A stretch of DNA of 64,000 bases, taken from positions 51,805,992 through 51,869,991 of the forward strand of contig NC_091292.1 of NCBI RefSeq assembly GCF_038502225.1, given 5' to 3'. The position numbers were made by a program, and so were the translations under genes. Below, in pieces: positions 36,801-47,785 of the stretch. The DNA comes from Cherax quadricarinatus (taxonomy: Eukaryota > Arthropoda > Malacostraca > Decapoda > Parastacidae). The notes under the pieces were generated by a model. It was given only the letters and a program-made list of their open reading frames with translations. It ran no database searches and was not told the origin of the DNA. Position 1 is the stretch's first letter, and each line of letters starts with the position of its first letter.

Positions 36801-38564
36801 GGCTTGCTGGTAAAGATGGTTGAGCATCACTGTGTCTGCTGGAAAGATTTTCGAGGTTTTCTGGATGGTAGGTTTTGCTTAAATATATTTGACTGCTACT
36901 AAAGTTAACCCCAGAACGGTTGTAATATATACAGAGGCTGTAAGAGGCAGCTAGGGGAGGATATGTTTTAAAGTGAAGCTACCTAAGATGCTGACCATGT
37001 GCTGGTGCTTATTATATTAGACCTTATGTAGAATTTTGTAAGCATGATTAAAAGAAATGTGGAATTAATAAGGTGGACTTACTGTGTCTGGTGCCATGGA
37101 AAATAACACAGCTTGATATTAAATTTAGTTTAATGTACAAATATTGTTATAACATTTAAAGTATATATTTTGTGTACAAGTTTGCCTTGAGCTCTTTCCA
37201 GGTTATTAGTTATGTTTTTTAAAATGACCCATAGACCTTTATTAGGGAAAGATAATAATTTTGCAAACCTGTTAATGCATAGTGTGCCTGATGATTTCAA
37301 AGAGATAGTTACGGTCCCTCACATTTTGTTAGATCTAAGAAGCCATTCTGGGCTAAATGATTTTAATATGAACACCTGTGAGTCTGTAATTGAGAAAAAA
37401 GTTATTATATACTAATACTACAATGCTCACCTAGACTTATTCATGTCAGTATATACAGTATATACAGTATACTACAATACTTATCTAGTTCTCTTTCATG
37501 TAGTCAGAGTATCAGAGGATCCGGTCTCAAACCCCCTCACTATGTCTTCTATAGTAAAGGTATTAAAAGGACCTAAATTGCAGCACTCATGCCGTCTCCA
37601 TCATGAAGTGAGAGTATTAGAGGACCCTCACTACAACACTCGCTCCAGCAACAAGGATCCTCACTACAACACTCGCTCCAGCAACAAGCAGCTTAAGTTG
37701 AACAAGCAAGTGCTAACAAGCATTCAGAAGTGATTAAAACTTTTGCTTCACCGTGAAAAAGTTGGTGGCAGGGAGAGGAAGTTGATATTTGTCCCTACAG
37801 ACACTTAACGTCATATATATAACCTGGTAAGGGAATTCTGTTGTAGACAGAGAAGTCAGTGCACTCTTTCTTATTTAGTGGAGTTTGCCATTTAATCTAC
37901 CGTAGAGTTTATTCTATCGTGGTAAGAGAGCTAGTAGGTAGAGCTAGTAAATTTTGCTGTAGTAATTAAAGCTAGAGGACCTATTAATTATATCCGGTGG
38001 AATGGCCTGACAATTATGAGCAGAAATTACTTCCGCGGTAAGAGTAGTCAGTGGACTTTGTGATGGTAATTGAAGCTGGGGATCTATTTACCACCAAGCG
38101 GATTCTTCAGTTATAGTAGGTACAAGTAGATTGAGCTCTGGTAAGAGTAGTTAGTGGGCTCATTCATGGTACAATGAGCTGTAAGTAGAGTAAAGGTTTG
38201 TAGAGGTGACTTATCATGAAGCTATTTTTATAGCTGTGAATATATTATTTATAAACTTAGATTTGCAGTTTCTTATTTGAGCTTGCTAGGATTGTCATTG
38301 TTAATGTTATTATTTTCATAGGGGAAAGTAACTAAATTTGATCTGAGGAAGGTGAATATAGCTCAAATTCCTTGGATCAAGAGGGTGATGAGCTGACGGA
38401 GTCTGGTTTAGGTAAGTTATTTGTTCATTCCATTTCTTAACCACACTTAACATCCTAACAAACAGAACCCGAAGAGTAATAGTAAAGTGAGCGAAATCAG
38501 TGGTTGCCACGATATAAAGTTGTTTCTCAAGGAGCAGAGCGTTACTGCTCCCCAGATATTCTCA
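36801..38564. other. AT-rich sequence without genes
   Basis: About 1.75 kb. It includes a short tatacag repeat at 37450-37475 and a direct duplication of about 32 bp (cctcactacaacactcgctc unit) at 37623-37686. No convincing coding frame. Confidence 0.5.
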
Positions 38565-38770
38565 GTATGATGAGTAAGACACATGTGCAACAGTTGGGTA
38601 CAACAGATGGGTATCTTTATTGCTGAAACGTTTCGCCTACACAGGCTTCCTCAGTCAAATACAAAGACAGCAGGTGTAGTAGTGAAAAGATGGTGATGCA
38701 ATCAGTCTATTAAAGGATAGTACCTCAGCCTGGGAGTCCAGCTCCATGGTCTGGAAATATGTACCAGTAT
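38565..38770 (-). mobile_element. Hammerhead-bearing retrozyme-like unit, divergent
   Basis: Minus-strand unit with the agacacatgtgcaa end, a hammerhead at 38615-38666 and a diverged body. Its core and helix I define a separate subfamily. Confidence 0.65.
38615..38666 (-). ncRNA. Hammerhead ribozyme motif, type I
   Basis: Minus strand: outer cttt/aaag, inner helix I tga/tca (a compensatory variant of gga/tcc), core CTGAGGA, helix II gcct/aggc with a short loop, GAAACGTT. All invariant core bases are present. Confidence 0.8.
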
Positions 38771-38999
38771 CATATCCGACACCGACAAAACCATAAATCA
38801 TAGCACATTATTTTTATTTCATACCTAACTAACAATAATATGATATTCAACAAGAAAAAGTTTAATTTATTCTGCTATGGAAAAACTGAGAACTATAACG
38901 TGAAACAGCACAAAATCAACTCGAAAGATTCATTATAGCAGAAGTTTAACATTAGACAGTTGGAGATGACAGTATTAAACGATTTCTCATGCAAGGATC
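38771..38999. other. Unassigned sequence
   Basis: AT-rich; no feature seen. Confidence 0.4.
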
Positions 39000-39545
39000 G
39001 CAACAATATTTTTATCTGCATATCTAGAATATTCGAAATAACGTTCTTCAAGTCTTTCTGTTCCCTCTAGACTGGAATATTGTTGCCTTTTAAAGGCCAC
39101 CTTCAAGGCAGGAGAATTTGCAGACCTAGAAAAGATACAGTCTGATCTATTGGGAACACTAGAAATTCCTTGAACTGGACTCCTTCGAAAGTACGCGAGA
39201 AAGATGCATCAAGATTTACACCTGGAAAATTCTGGACAAATTGGTTCCAAATATGCACATTGAAATCACTCCATTTGAAAGCAAAGGGCTTAGCAGATGA
39301 TACAAATCACCGTCTCTGAAAAAAGCAGAAGGGATAGATTCACTTAGAGAGCATTCAACAAGTTTAAGGTGATCACACTCTCTTTGTGCGTAAGGGAAAT
39401 CAGCTAGAGTGAACACACTGGACTACATGCCCTTGGCAACGACAGCCTATTGTATCAGGTAAGGAACCTGGAGGCTGGTCTGGGACCAGGTTGCCGGGCT
39501 ATGACCCTCGAAATTGACTCAGGTTAGACTCCAGGCAGGTAAACA
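39000..39545 (+). mobile_element. CR1-like LINE 3' end, old
   Basis: Degenerate C-terminal ORF2 sequence (ctggaatattgttgcc, atgcacattgaaatcactcc, gaaagcaaagggct) followed by a 3' end with gtctgggaccagg and a ccaggcaggtaaa tail. It matches 21480-22045 with many substitutions. Confidence 0.65.
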
Positions 39546-39924
39546 CTCAAGATATGGTATCAGTTATTACTGTGTGAAATTTTCTATTATATCTCACTGT
39601 TCTTGTTAGATCACTGGTAAATAGCTTTTCATTGTATATCATGTCAGTGTCCGGATTATTTATTTTCCCTTACACATGGTTTTTCAAGAGATGTATGGGC
39701 CAATTCGAGCAGAGTTCTTAATTTACCACATAAAGATATCACATCGGTGCTGTATGCTTAAAGTAGGTGCTATACATACGCTGATGTGGAATTTGAACAA
39801 AACTTTCTCTAGTTTCCTAAATGTCACTTTCACTTTATTATGTTTATGTTCGCTTCATAAAAAAAATAAAATTTTCCTGCAGCCTTTTCTCATCTTCTTC
39901 AGTGTACATTCTCATTATTGTCGC

Positions 39925-40804
39925 ATCATCCTGTAAAATCCATACCTCACCTATGCTATCTGTGCTTGGGGTTCAACTGCAGCAACACACCTAAAGCCAA
40001 TAATAACCCAACAAAAAGCCGCAGTAAGAATAATCATTAAATCCCATCCCTGGCAACCCCCCCCCCCACTCTTCATAGATCTAAACTTACTCCCTGTTCA
40101 GTACATCCACACTTACTACTGTGCAATCTGCATCTACAGGACCTTATATTCCAATATTAACCTTGACCTAAAACGCTTTCTTGATAGTTGTGACAGAACC
40201 CACAGGCATAACACCAGACACAAACATCTCTATGACATTCCCCGTGTCCGACTAAACCTTTACAAAAATTCAATGTATGTCAAAGGCCCTAAATCTGGAA
40301 CACCCTACCTGAAAACTCTAGAACTGCAGACACATTTATCACCTTCAAAACTACCATTAGAAAACATCTTATCTCCCTGATACACCCTGTCAACTAATTA
40401 CACGAATACCACCTGGTGGTTCACACTTACACTCACTCACCCATTTGACCATAAACAGAAATATCAATCTCAATCTTAAAATAATGAATCCTAACTAGTC
40501 ATAAGTTGGCCTGTGATACTCCAATACTGAAACTATGTATTGTGCCAAAACAAAAGCATTCACATTGCTAAACTCACAAACTAGTATTTAGTCACTTAGC
40601 CATAATACCAACTTACCTCATAATTTGTAATATTTTAAATTTAAGATTTAATCTAAGTCTGCCCGAAATGCCTAGCCATGCTAGGTGTTCTAGTGGTACA
40701 CTCTGTAATTAGTATTTTACTACATGTAAACCACACAACCGAATTCTGTAAACTCAGCATTGTAATCCTTATAGAGAATAAACTTTGAATTGAATTGAAT
40801 TGAA
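39925..40804 (+). mobile_element. Non-LTR retrotransposon 3' end with (GAATT)n tail
   Basis: Plus-frame pieces read PTYAICAWGSTAATHLKPII, QQKAAVRIIIKSHPW, LNLLPVQYIHTYYCA, RHNTRHKHLYDIPRVRLNLY and KNSMYVKGPKSGTPY. This is the end of a Jockey/CR1-superfamily ORF2. The 3' UTR runs to gaattgaattgaattgaat. 5' truncated, with frame changes. Confidence 0.65.
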
Positions 40805-41229
40805 TGATCATCAATATGCATTAGAACGATATTTCCCAATATTAGTCCGTGAGTAACCCCGCTAGTTAAATTCTCTCATTCTGACTTATCTTTCCTTACA
40901 GTGATAAGCAACTGATGGACAGTTGGATTAATATAAGTTAAGGAAACTTCTGTACATACAGTACTGTAGTGATGTGGAGTCAGCATAGCCATGGACCCTA
41001 TTACTCTTCTCATAATTCGTTACTTTCAGGATAGAGTGAGATTCTCATTTTAGTGACTTCTTTTTGCTGAAGTATTCCTCTACTCATGTTCGTTACTATT
41101 TTTTTACTCATGCATGCTTCTCCAATTGACTATGTTGAACTACCTACAACTCCATTAGGGTTTAAAGCCACATTCTTGTGTTCATTGAGGGAGTGAGTTC
41201 TTTCAATAGTTAGTTAGGGATGCTAGATT
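40805..41229. other. Unassigned AT-rich sequence
   Basis: No coding frame or repeat recognised. Confidence 0.4.
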
Positions 41230-41850
41230 TTTATTCAGGAATTCTGTCTGTCATATTTCTTGAATATTACATTTGCTATTTTTAGGTTATTTGACACTTC
41301 AGTTATCATTAAAAATATGCGTAAGCTTCTTGCTCAGTATTTCAATTTCGTCACATAATATTTGTGATGATAATCTCTCAGGTCCAGCAGCATTTGATGT
41401 GTCATTTTCCATTTGTAGTCCCCTCACCGCCTCATTAGTTATATCAATGTTTGAGAGTCTTTTTCTGGATTATCCTCCCTTCTGTCTCTTGTACTGACCC
41501 TCTCTCGTTTATAAAAACACAATGGCATCTTCTGTTCAGATCACTGTATTCTTACCTACCATTTTCTGTAAGTGTTCTCACATGTTTTTTCGGTGTTCTC
41601 TTTTGATCTTTTCTTGTCATATTTCTTATGATGTTTCTGTGAACTAGTTTTGCCTCAGGTTTTACTTTCGATGCTTCGTCTGTTTCAAACTATTTTTTAG
41701 ACTCCTTCTTGAACTAGAGATAAAAGATTCAGGAATTTTCATAGTTTGCCTCGTCTATGCATTTGACCAGGTTTCTAACTTTTCCATATTTATTCGTGGA
41801 TTTGTTAGTTCCTTCTTGGCACATTTAGTAAAAAAATCGTTATTTCCTGG
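41230..41850 (-). pseudogene. Old CR1/L2-like RT-entry fragment
   Basis: A minus reading with several stops gives VRGLQMENDTSNAAGPERLS, then SQILCDEIEILSKKLTHIFN, which resembles the block before RT motif 1 (KATGPDGLS-like). Upstream pieces include KREHRKNM and KLETWSNA. Heavily decayed. Confidence 0.45.
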
Positions 41851-42360
41851 GTAGAAAGTCCACTATTTTCTTTTCCATTCTATATATGAGTAATAAAATG
41901 CCTTATGTCCTCATTACTACTGTTTCTCTACGCCTTTTTTTTTATACAGTTTCCGCTTCAGTCTTTAGTTTTTCTTGTAATAAGTAGCAGAATATTCATA
42001 GACAATGATTACTTTCTGCAATAGCCATTTTGTATTTATTATTCTCTGTGTTGGCTCACTGTAGGTAAAAACAATGTTTAGCGTTGCTGATTAACAATTT
42101 CCCTCTTATTTTCTGAGGGTTATAAACTTATTTCATTATAGATACAAAGAAGCTTCCACTTCATGCCTCTGCGAATTTGTGTGGGTCCCTCTTCTGGTCT
42201 TTATCTTCTTGGGTAAAATTTTTAATATTTAGAGTTTATGCTTATGTTTTATTCATATTAGTGTCTTTTGTAATAATCATAAAAAAGCATGAACTCCTCA
42301 ACAGTAATTGTTCAAACTGTTTGATCTGGGTAGTTATGAAGGATTTAGAAATGATAGTTC
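41851..42360. other. Unassigned AT-rich sequence
   Basis: No supported feature up to the 5' end of LINE D. Confidence 0.4.
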
Positions 42361-45300
42361 TGTAGTAGGTTGGTAGACAGCAACCACCCAGGGAAGTACT
42401 ACCGTCCTGCCAGATGACTGTGAAACAGAAACCTGTAACTGTTTTGCATGATGGTAGGATTGCTGGTTTCTTTTTCTGTCTCATAAACACGCTAGATAAC
42501 AGGGATATCTTGCTACTCCTACTTACACTTTGGTCACACTTCACAGACACGCACATGCATATATATATACATACATCTAGGTTTTTCTCCTTTTTCTAAA
42601 TAGCTCTTGTTCTTCTTTATTTCTTCTATTGTCCATGGGGAAGTGGAAAAGAATCTTTCCTCCGTAAGCCATGCGTGTCGTATGAGGCGACTAAAATGCC
42701 GGGAGCAATGGGCTAGTAACCCCTTCTCCTGTAGACACTTACTAAAAAAGAGAAGAAGAAAAACTTTATAAAACTGGGATGCTTAAATGTGCGTGGATGT
42801 AGTGCGGATGACAAGAAACAGATGATTGCTGATGTTATGAATGAAAAGAAGTTGGATGTCCTGGCCCTAAGCGAAACAAAGCTGAAGGGGGTAGGAGAGT
42901 TTCAGTGGGGGGAAATAAATGGGATTAAATCTGGAGTATCTGAGAGAGTTAGAGCAAAGGAAGGGGTAGCAGTAATGTTAAATGATCAGTTATGGAAGGA
43001 GAAAAGAGAATATGAATGTGTAAATTCAAGAATTATGTGGATTAAAGTAAAGGTTGGATGCGAGAAGTGGGTCATAATAAGCGTGTATGCACCTGGAGAA
43101 GAGAGGAATGCAGAGGAGAGAGAGAGATTTTGGGAGATGTTAAGTGAATGTATAGGAGCCTTTGAACCAAGTGAGAGAGTAATTGTGGTAGGGGACCTGA
43201 ATGCTAAAGTAGGAGAAACTTTTAGAGAGGGTGTGGTAGGTAAGTTTGGGGTGCCAGGTGTAAATGATAATGGGAGCCCTTTGATTGAACTTTGTATAGA
43301 AAGGGGTTTAGTTATAGGTAATACATATTTTAAGAAAAAGAGGATAAATAAGTATACAAGATATGATGTAGGGCGAAATGACAGTAGTTTGTTGGATTAT
43401 GTATTGGTAGATAAAAGACTGTTGAGTAGACTTCAGGATGTACATGTTTATAGAGGGGCCACAGATATATCAGATCACTTTCTAGTTGTAGCTACACTGA
43501 GAGTAAAAGGTAGATGGGATACAAGGAGAATAGAAGCATCAGGGAAGAGAGAGGTGAAGGTTTATAAACTAAAAGAGGAGGCAGTTAGGGTAAGATATAA
43601 ACAGCTATTGGAGGATAGATGGGCTAATGAGAGCATAGGCAATGGGGTCGAAGAGGTATGGGGTAGGTTTAAAAATGTAGTGTTAGAGTGTTCAGCAGAA
43701 GTTTGTGGTTACAGGAAAGTGGGTGCGGGAGGGAAGAGGAGCGATTGGTGGAATGATGATGTAAAGAGAGTAGTAAGGGAGAAAAAGTTAGCATATGAGA
43801 AGTTTTTACAAAGTAGAAGTGATGCAAGGAGGGAAGAGTATATGGAGAAAAAGAGAGAGGTTAAGAGAGTGGTGAAGCAATGTAAAAAGAGAGCAAATGA
43901 GAGAGTGGGTGAGATGTTATCAACAAATTTTGTTGAAAATAAGAAAAAGTTTTGGAGTGAGATTAACAAGTTAAGAAAGCCTAGAGAACAAATGGATTTG
44001 TCAGTTAAAAATAGGAGAGGAGAGTTATTAAATGGAGAGTTAGAGGTATTGGGAAGATGGAGGGAATATTTTGAGGAATTGTTAAATGTTGATGAAGATA
44101 GGGAAGCTGTGATTTCGTGTATAGGGCAAGGAGGAATAACATCTTGTAGGAGTGAGGAAGAGCCAGTTGTGAGTGTGGGGGAAGTTCGTGAGGCAGTAGG
44201 TAAAATGAAAGGGGGTAAGGCAGCCGGGATTGATGGGATAAAGATAGAAATGTTAAAAGCAGGTGGGGATATAGTTTTGGAGTGGTTGGTGCAATTATTT
44301 AATAAATGTATGGAAGAGGGTAAGGTACCTAGGGATTGGCAGAGAGCATGCATAGTTCCTTTGTATAAAGGCAAAGGGGATAAAAGAGAGTGCAAAAATT
44401 ATAGGGGGATAAGTCTGCTGAGTATACCTGGTAAAGTGTATGGTAGAGTTATTATTGAAAGAATTAAGAGTAAGACGGAGAATAGGATAGCAGATGAACA
44501 AGGAGGCTTTAGGAAAGGTAGGGGGTGTGTGGACCAGGTGTTTACAGTGAAACATATAAGTGAACAGTATTTAGATAAGGCTAAAGAGGTCTTTGTGGCA
44601 TTTATGGATTTGGAAAAGGCGTATGACAGGGTGGATAGGGGGGCAATGTGGCAGATGTTGCAAGTGTATGGTGTAGGAGGTAGGTTACTGAAAGCAGTGA
44701 AGAGTTTTTACGAGGATAGTGAGGCTCAAGTTAGAGTATGTAGGAAAGAGGGAAATTATTTCCCAGTAAAAGTAGGCCTTAGACAAGGATGTGTGATGTC
44801 ACCGTGGTTGTTTAATATATTTATAGATGGGGTTGTAAGAGAAGTAAATGCGAGGGTCTTGACAAGAGGCGTGGAGTTAAAAGATAAAGAATCACACACA
44901 AAGTGGGAGTTGTCACAGCTGCTCTTTGCTGATGACACTGTGCTCTTGGGAGATTCTGAAGAGAAGTTGCAGAGATTGGTGGATGAATTTGGTAGGGTGT
45001 GCAAAAGAAGAAAATTAAAGGTGAATACAGGAAAGAGTAAGGTTATGAGGATAACAAAAAGATTAGGTGATGAAAGATTGAATATCAGATTGGAGGGAGA
45101 GAGTATGGAGGAGGTGAATGTATTCAGATATTTGGGAGTGGACGTGTCAGCGGATGGGTCTATGAAAGATGAGGTGAATCATAGAATTGATGAGGGAAAA
45201 AGAGTGAGTGGTGCACTTAGGAGTCTGTGGAGACAAAGAACTTTGTCCTTGGAGGCAAAGAGGGGAATGTATGAGAGTATAGTTTTACCAACGCTCTTAT

Positions 45301-45957
45301 ATGGGTGTGAAGCATGGGTGATGAATGTTGCAGCGAGGAGAAGGCTGGAGGCAGTGGAGATGTCATGTCTGAGGGCAATGTGTGGTGTGAATATAATGCA
45401 GAGAATTCGTAGTTTGGAAGTTAGGAGGAGGTGCGGGATTACCAAAACTGTTGTCCAGAGGGCTGAGGAAGGGTTGTTGAGGTGGTTCGGACATGTAGAG
45501 AGAATGGAGCGAAACAGAATGACTTCAAGAGTGTATCAGTCTGTAGTGGAAGGAAGGCGGGGTAGGGGTCGGCCTAGGAAAGGTTGGAGAGAGGGGGTAA
45601 AGGAGGTTTTGTGTGCGAGGGGCTTGGACTTCCAGCAGGTATGCATGAGCGTGTTTGATAGGAGTGAATGGAGACAAATGGTTTTTAATACTTGACGTGC
45701 TGTTGGAGTGTGAGCAAAGTAACATTTATGAAGGGGTTCAGGGAAACCGGCAGGCCGGACTTGAGTCCTGGAGATGGGAAGTACAGTGCCTGCACTCTGA
45801 AGGAGGGGTGTTAATGTTGCAGTTTAAAAACTGTAGTGTAAAGCACCCTTCTGGCAAGACAGTGATGGAGTGACTGATGGTGAAAGTTTTTCTTTTTCGG
45901 GCCACCCTGCCTTGGTGGGAATCGGCCAGTGTGATAATAAAAAAAAAAAAAATGTTA
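42361..45957 (+). mobile_element. RTE-like non-LTR retrotransposon, copy D, full length
   Basis: The most complete copy: 5' UTR from tgtagtaggttggtagacag, ORF 42789-45695, and a 3' UTR ending gccaccctgccttggtgg, then aataaaaaaaaaaaaaa. No clear target-site duplication is visible by eye. Copies A and C belong to the same subfamily. Confidence 0.92.
42789..45695 (+). CDS. LINE D endonuclease/reverse transcriptase, intact ORF
   Basis: 968 codons. Endonuclease blocks: SETKLKG (about residue 33), GDLNAKVGE (134) and SDHFLVVATL (226). RT blocks: GKAAGIDGI (476), RECKNYRGISLLS, QGGFRKGRGCVDQ, FMDLEKAYDRVDR, GLRQGCVMSP (662) and FADDTVLLG (713). C-terminal: WFGHVERM and RGRGRPRKGW (about 923). All catalytic residues seen are intact. 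The frame opens with GTG (42789). In-frame codons run back to TAG at 42732-42734 without an ATG, and they encode a Lys-rich stretch plus LGCLNVRGC, the first endonuclease strand. A true start is therefore unclear. Confidence 0.9.
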   Translation: MRGCSADDKKQMIADVMNEKKLDVLALSETKLKGVGEFQWGEINGIKSGVSERVRAKEGVAVMLNDQLWKEKREYECVNSRIMWIKVKVGCEKWVIISVYAPGEERNAEERERFWEMLSECIGAFEPSERVIVVGDLNAKVGETFREGVVGKFGVPGVNDNGSPLIELCIERGLVIGNTYFKKKRINKYTRYDVGRNDSSLLDYVLVDKRLLSRLQDVHVYRGATDISDHFLVVATLRVKGRWDTRRIEASGKREVKVYKLKEEAVRVRYKQLLEDRWANESIGNGVEEVWGRFKNVVLECSAEVCGYRKVGAGGKRSDWWNDDVKRVVREKKLAYEKFLQSRSDARREEYMEKKREVKRVVKQCKKRANERVGEMLSTNFVENKKKFWSEINKLRKPREQMDLSVKNRRGELLNGELEVLGRWREYFEELLNVDEDREAVISCIGQGGITSCRSEEEPVVSVGEVREAVGKMKGGKAAGIDGIKIEMLKAGGDIVLEWLVQLFNKCMEEGKVPRDWQRACIVPLYKGKGDKRECKNYRGISLLSIPGKVYGRVIIERIKSKTENRIADEQGGFRKGRGCVDQVFTVKHISEQYLDKAKEVFVAFMDLEKAYDRVDRGAMWQMLQVYGVGGRLLKAVKSFYEDSEAQVRVCRKEGNYFPVKVGLRQGCVMSPWLFNIFIDGVVREVNARVLTRGVELKDKESHTKWELSQLLFADDTVLLGDSEEKLQRLVDEFGRVCKRRKLKVNTGKSKVMRITKRLGDERLNIRLEGESMEEVNVFRYLGVDVSADGSMKDEVNHRIDEGKRVSGALRSLWRQRTLSLEAKRGMYESIVLPTLLYGCEAWVMNVAARRRLEAVEMSCLRAMCGVNIMQRIRSLEVRRRCGITKTVVQRAEEGLLRWFGHVERMERNRMTSRVYQSVVEGRRGRGRPRKGWREGVKEVLCARGLDFQQVCMSVFDRSEWRQMVFNT

Positions 45958-46724
45958 CAAGAAATCTTGGATTTCACTTCAAGCTATGTAAGGTTTAGAC
46001 TGATAATTTTATTTGATAAATTTGCTTCCATGTAATAACTAGAGAATGCCTCTTTTGTTCAGCTTCAAACACTAACACATTGTTGTACCCTAATAGGACG
46101 CATTTTTAATTGAATTAGGATTATGTACATGCCAATTTCCCAATTTAAAAGATTTTTTTAATCAAATTGGACTTAAAAACCTTGAATCAGTTTTTTCTTA
46201 GAGGATTGTAGAGAATTTTAAATAGAACTGAACTGTAGAAAGAAAGTTTAGAGATGTTAAAATCTCGCGATTTTTCAGCGAGTTTAGTGAACCCTTAAAT
46301 ACCTGACGCCAGCGCCGGTACAGTGTTGGTACAGCGTTCTCATCTTCCACTAACTTCCTTCAGGGTTATTGTATATAACTTTAGATCGCCTTATTTGACT
46401 AACGTCAAATGTTCAACACCGGTTACTTATTACTAGGTAAAGGTTTATGAAATAATTGACATGTGCAGGTGACCCATGGTCAGTTTTATTCCTGAAATTG
46501 TTTGCCATGAGATTGTTTTACGAAGCCTTTTCTTATCAGCATCAATTAAACACCCGTTTAACCTTAAGAGGTGACTCGCATTGGTAATGGAGTGTGTAGG
46601 TACCAACGCACCAAGATTATACTCGAAATGGCAGCATAAAATGTTGCATTATATGACTGGATTATGCTTTATGCTGGTGAGAGGGCTCTTAATCCAAAAA
46701 ACTGAAGTTATCCATCCCTTTCTT
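45958..46724. other. AT-rich sequence without genes
   Basis: 46025-46085 matches part of 33830-33890. No coding evidence. Confidence 0.45.
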
Positions 46725-46790
46725 GTATCGAATCTGAAAGCCTCCAATTCCATAAGTGCTATATGACCCTTATGGGTTTAGAGATCTCCA
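46725..46790 (+). repeat. Dispersed LINE-tail-like repeat
   Basis: Second copy of the block at 33640-33720 (atcgaatctgaaagcctcc, then tatgaccctta). Confidence 0.6.
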
Positions 46791-46911
46791 ACGTGAAAAT
46801 AAATTTGGACTGATTTTAGCCATTGAAGGTCCTATTATGAATTTTTTTCTGAAGAAATGGGGAAATTTAAAATGTTGCTTTTCATGCAATAATTTCCTGA
46901 TCGGTTATGGG

Positions 46912-46986
46912 ATGAGAGTAAGACACATGTGCAACATCTGGGTATCTTTATAAGTTGTGTACGAATGGTATATAATACCGACAAGA
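46912..46986 (-). mobile_element. Retrozyme-like unit, hammerhead deleted
   Basis: Partial unit with gatgagagtaagacacatgt, gggtatctttat and then a jump to gttgtgtacgaatggta. The hammerhead and the body are missing. It sits directly in front of the next unit. Confidence 0.65.
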
Positions 46987-47019
46987 TGAGAGTAAGACAC
47001 ATGTGCAACATCTGGGTAT

Positions 47020-47066
47020 CTTTATTGTAGACGTTTCGCCATCCAGTGGCTTTATCAATACAAATT
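47020..47066 (-). ncRNA. Hammerhead motif with U3-A8 core
   Basis: Minus strand: inner helix I gta/tac, core TTGATAA (C3 to U and G8 to A), helix II gccac plus its complement gtggc-like (gccatc side ggatggc), GAAACGTC with C17 at the predicted cleavage site. Core changes at 3 and 8 keep the 3-8 pair. Confidence 0.65.
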
Positions 47067-47282
47067 CCAGGACATAACTTGAAGACAGTAGAACTATGTA
47101 CAGAAGATGAGGTAATCAGTCCCTCAACCTAGGAGTAGGTGCGAACAGCACCTACTCCTAGGATTCTTTCTTCTGCTTCAGAATCTCCACGACTATGGTG
47201 CTGTTCGCACCTACTCCTAGGTTGAGGGACTGATTACCTCATCTTCTGTACATAGTTCTACTGTCTTCAAGTTATGTCCTGG

Positions 47283-47329
47283 AATTTGTATTGATAAAGC
47301 CACTGGATGGCGAAACGTCTACAATAAAG
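47283..47329 (+). ncRNA. Hammerhead motif with U3-A8 core
   Basis: Mirror copy in the right arm of the inverted repeat: TTGATAA at 47291-47297, helix II gccac(tgg)atggc, GAAACGTC, then tac pairing with gta. Confidence 0.65.
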
Positions 47330-47404
47330 ATACCCAGATGTTGCACATGTGTCTTACTCTCAAGTGTTTCCTGACGTGGGTCTGAGTCATATGATGACCC
47401 GTTG

Positions 47405-47530
47405 GAACATAAGAACATAAGAAAGGAGGAACACTGCAGCAGGCCTGTTGGCCCATACTAGGCAGGTGCTTTACAATTCATTGCACTAACAAAACATTTG
47501 CCCAACCCAATTTTCAATGCTTTTGGTCAC
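47405..47530. repeat. Dispersed repeat (aacataagaacataagaaag)
   Basis: A block with aacataagaacataagaaag, gcaggcctgttggccc and actaggcaggt. I believe this is a common decapod dispersed repeat, from memory; only one copy is in this window. Confidence 0.45.
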
Positions 47531-47685
47531 CTGACCGAGGTACATGGGGTACATGGAGACTGTCATCAGTGAGTAAGAGAGTAATAAAAGTTTAAAAATT
47601 AAAGGAGGGGATAGTTATTGTATGGTATAAGCAACAGTTTGGAGAAAGATGGGCTAGAGAATGGGTAAATAAAAAGGAAGGGAAG

Positions 47686-47785
47686 NNNNNNNNNNNNNNN
47701 NNNNNNNNNNNNNNNNNNNNNNNNNNNNNNNNNNNNNNNNNNNNNNNNNNNNNNNNNNNNNNNNNNNNNNNNNNNNNNNNNNNNN
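47686..47785. other. Assembly gap, 100 N
   Basis: Exactly 100 N, the usual placeholder for a gap of unknown size. It interrupts the LINE ORF1 at its zinc knuckles. Confidence 0.98.

Larger units (their letters stand above)
46987..47362. repeat. 165-bp perfect inverted repeat of a hammerhead unit
   Basis: Arms 46987-47151 (minus unit) and 47198-47362 (plus unit) are reverse complements with no difference that I could find; the spacer is 46 bp (47152-47197). Each arm holds one hammerhead motif, the gaggtaatcagtccctcaac block and the taggagtaggtgcgaa block. It would extrude as a large cruciform or hairpin. Confidence 0.88.

Noticed and set aside
36382..36813. 143-codon plus ORF at the CT repeat
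   Set aside because: Half of it is translated microsatellite; the rest has no recognisable domain.
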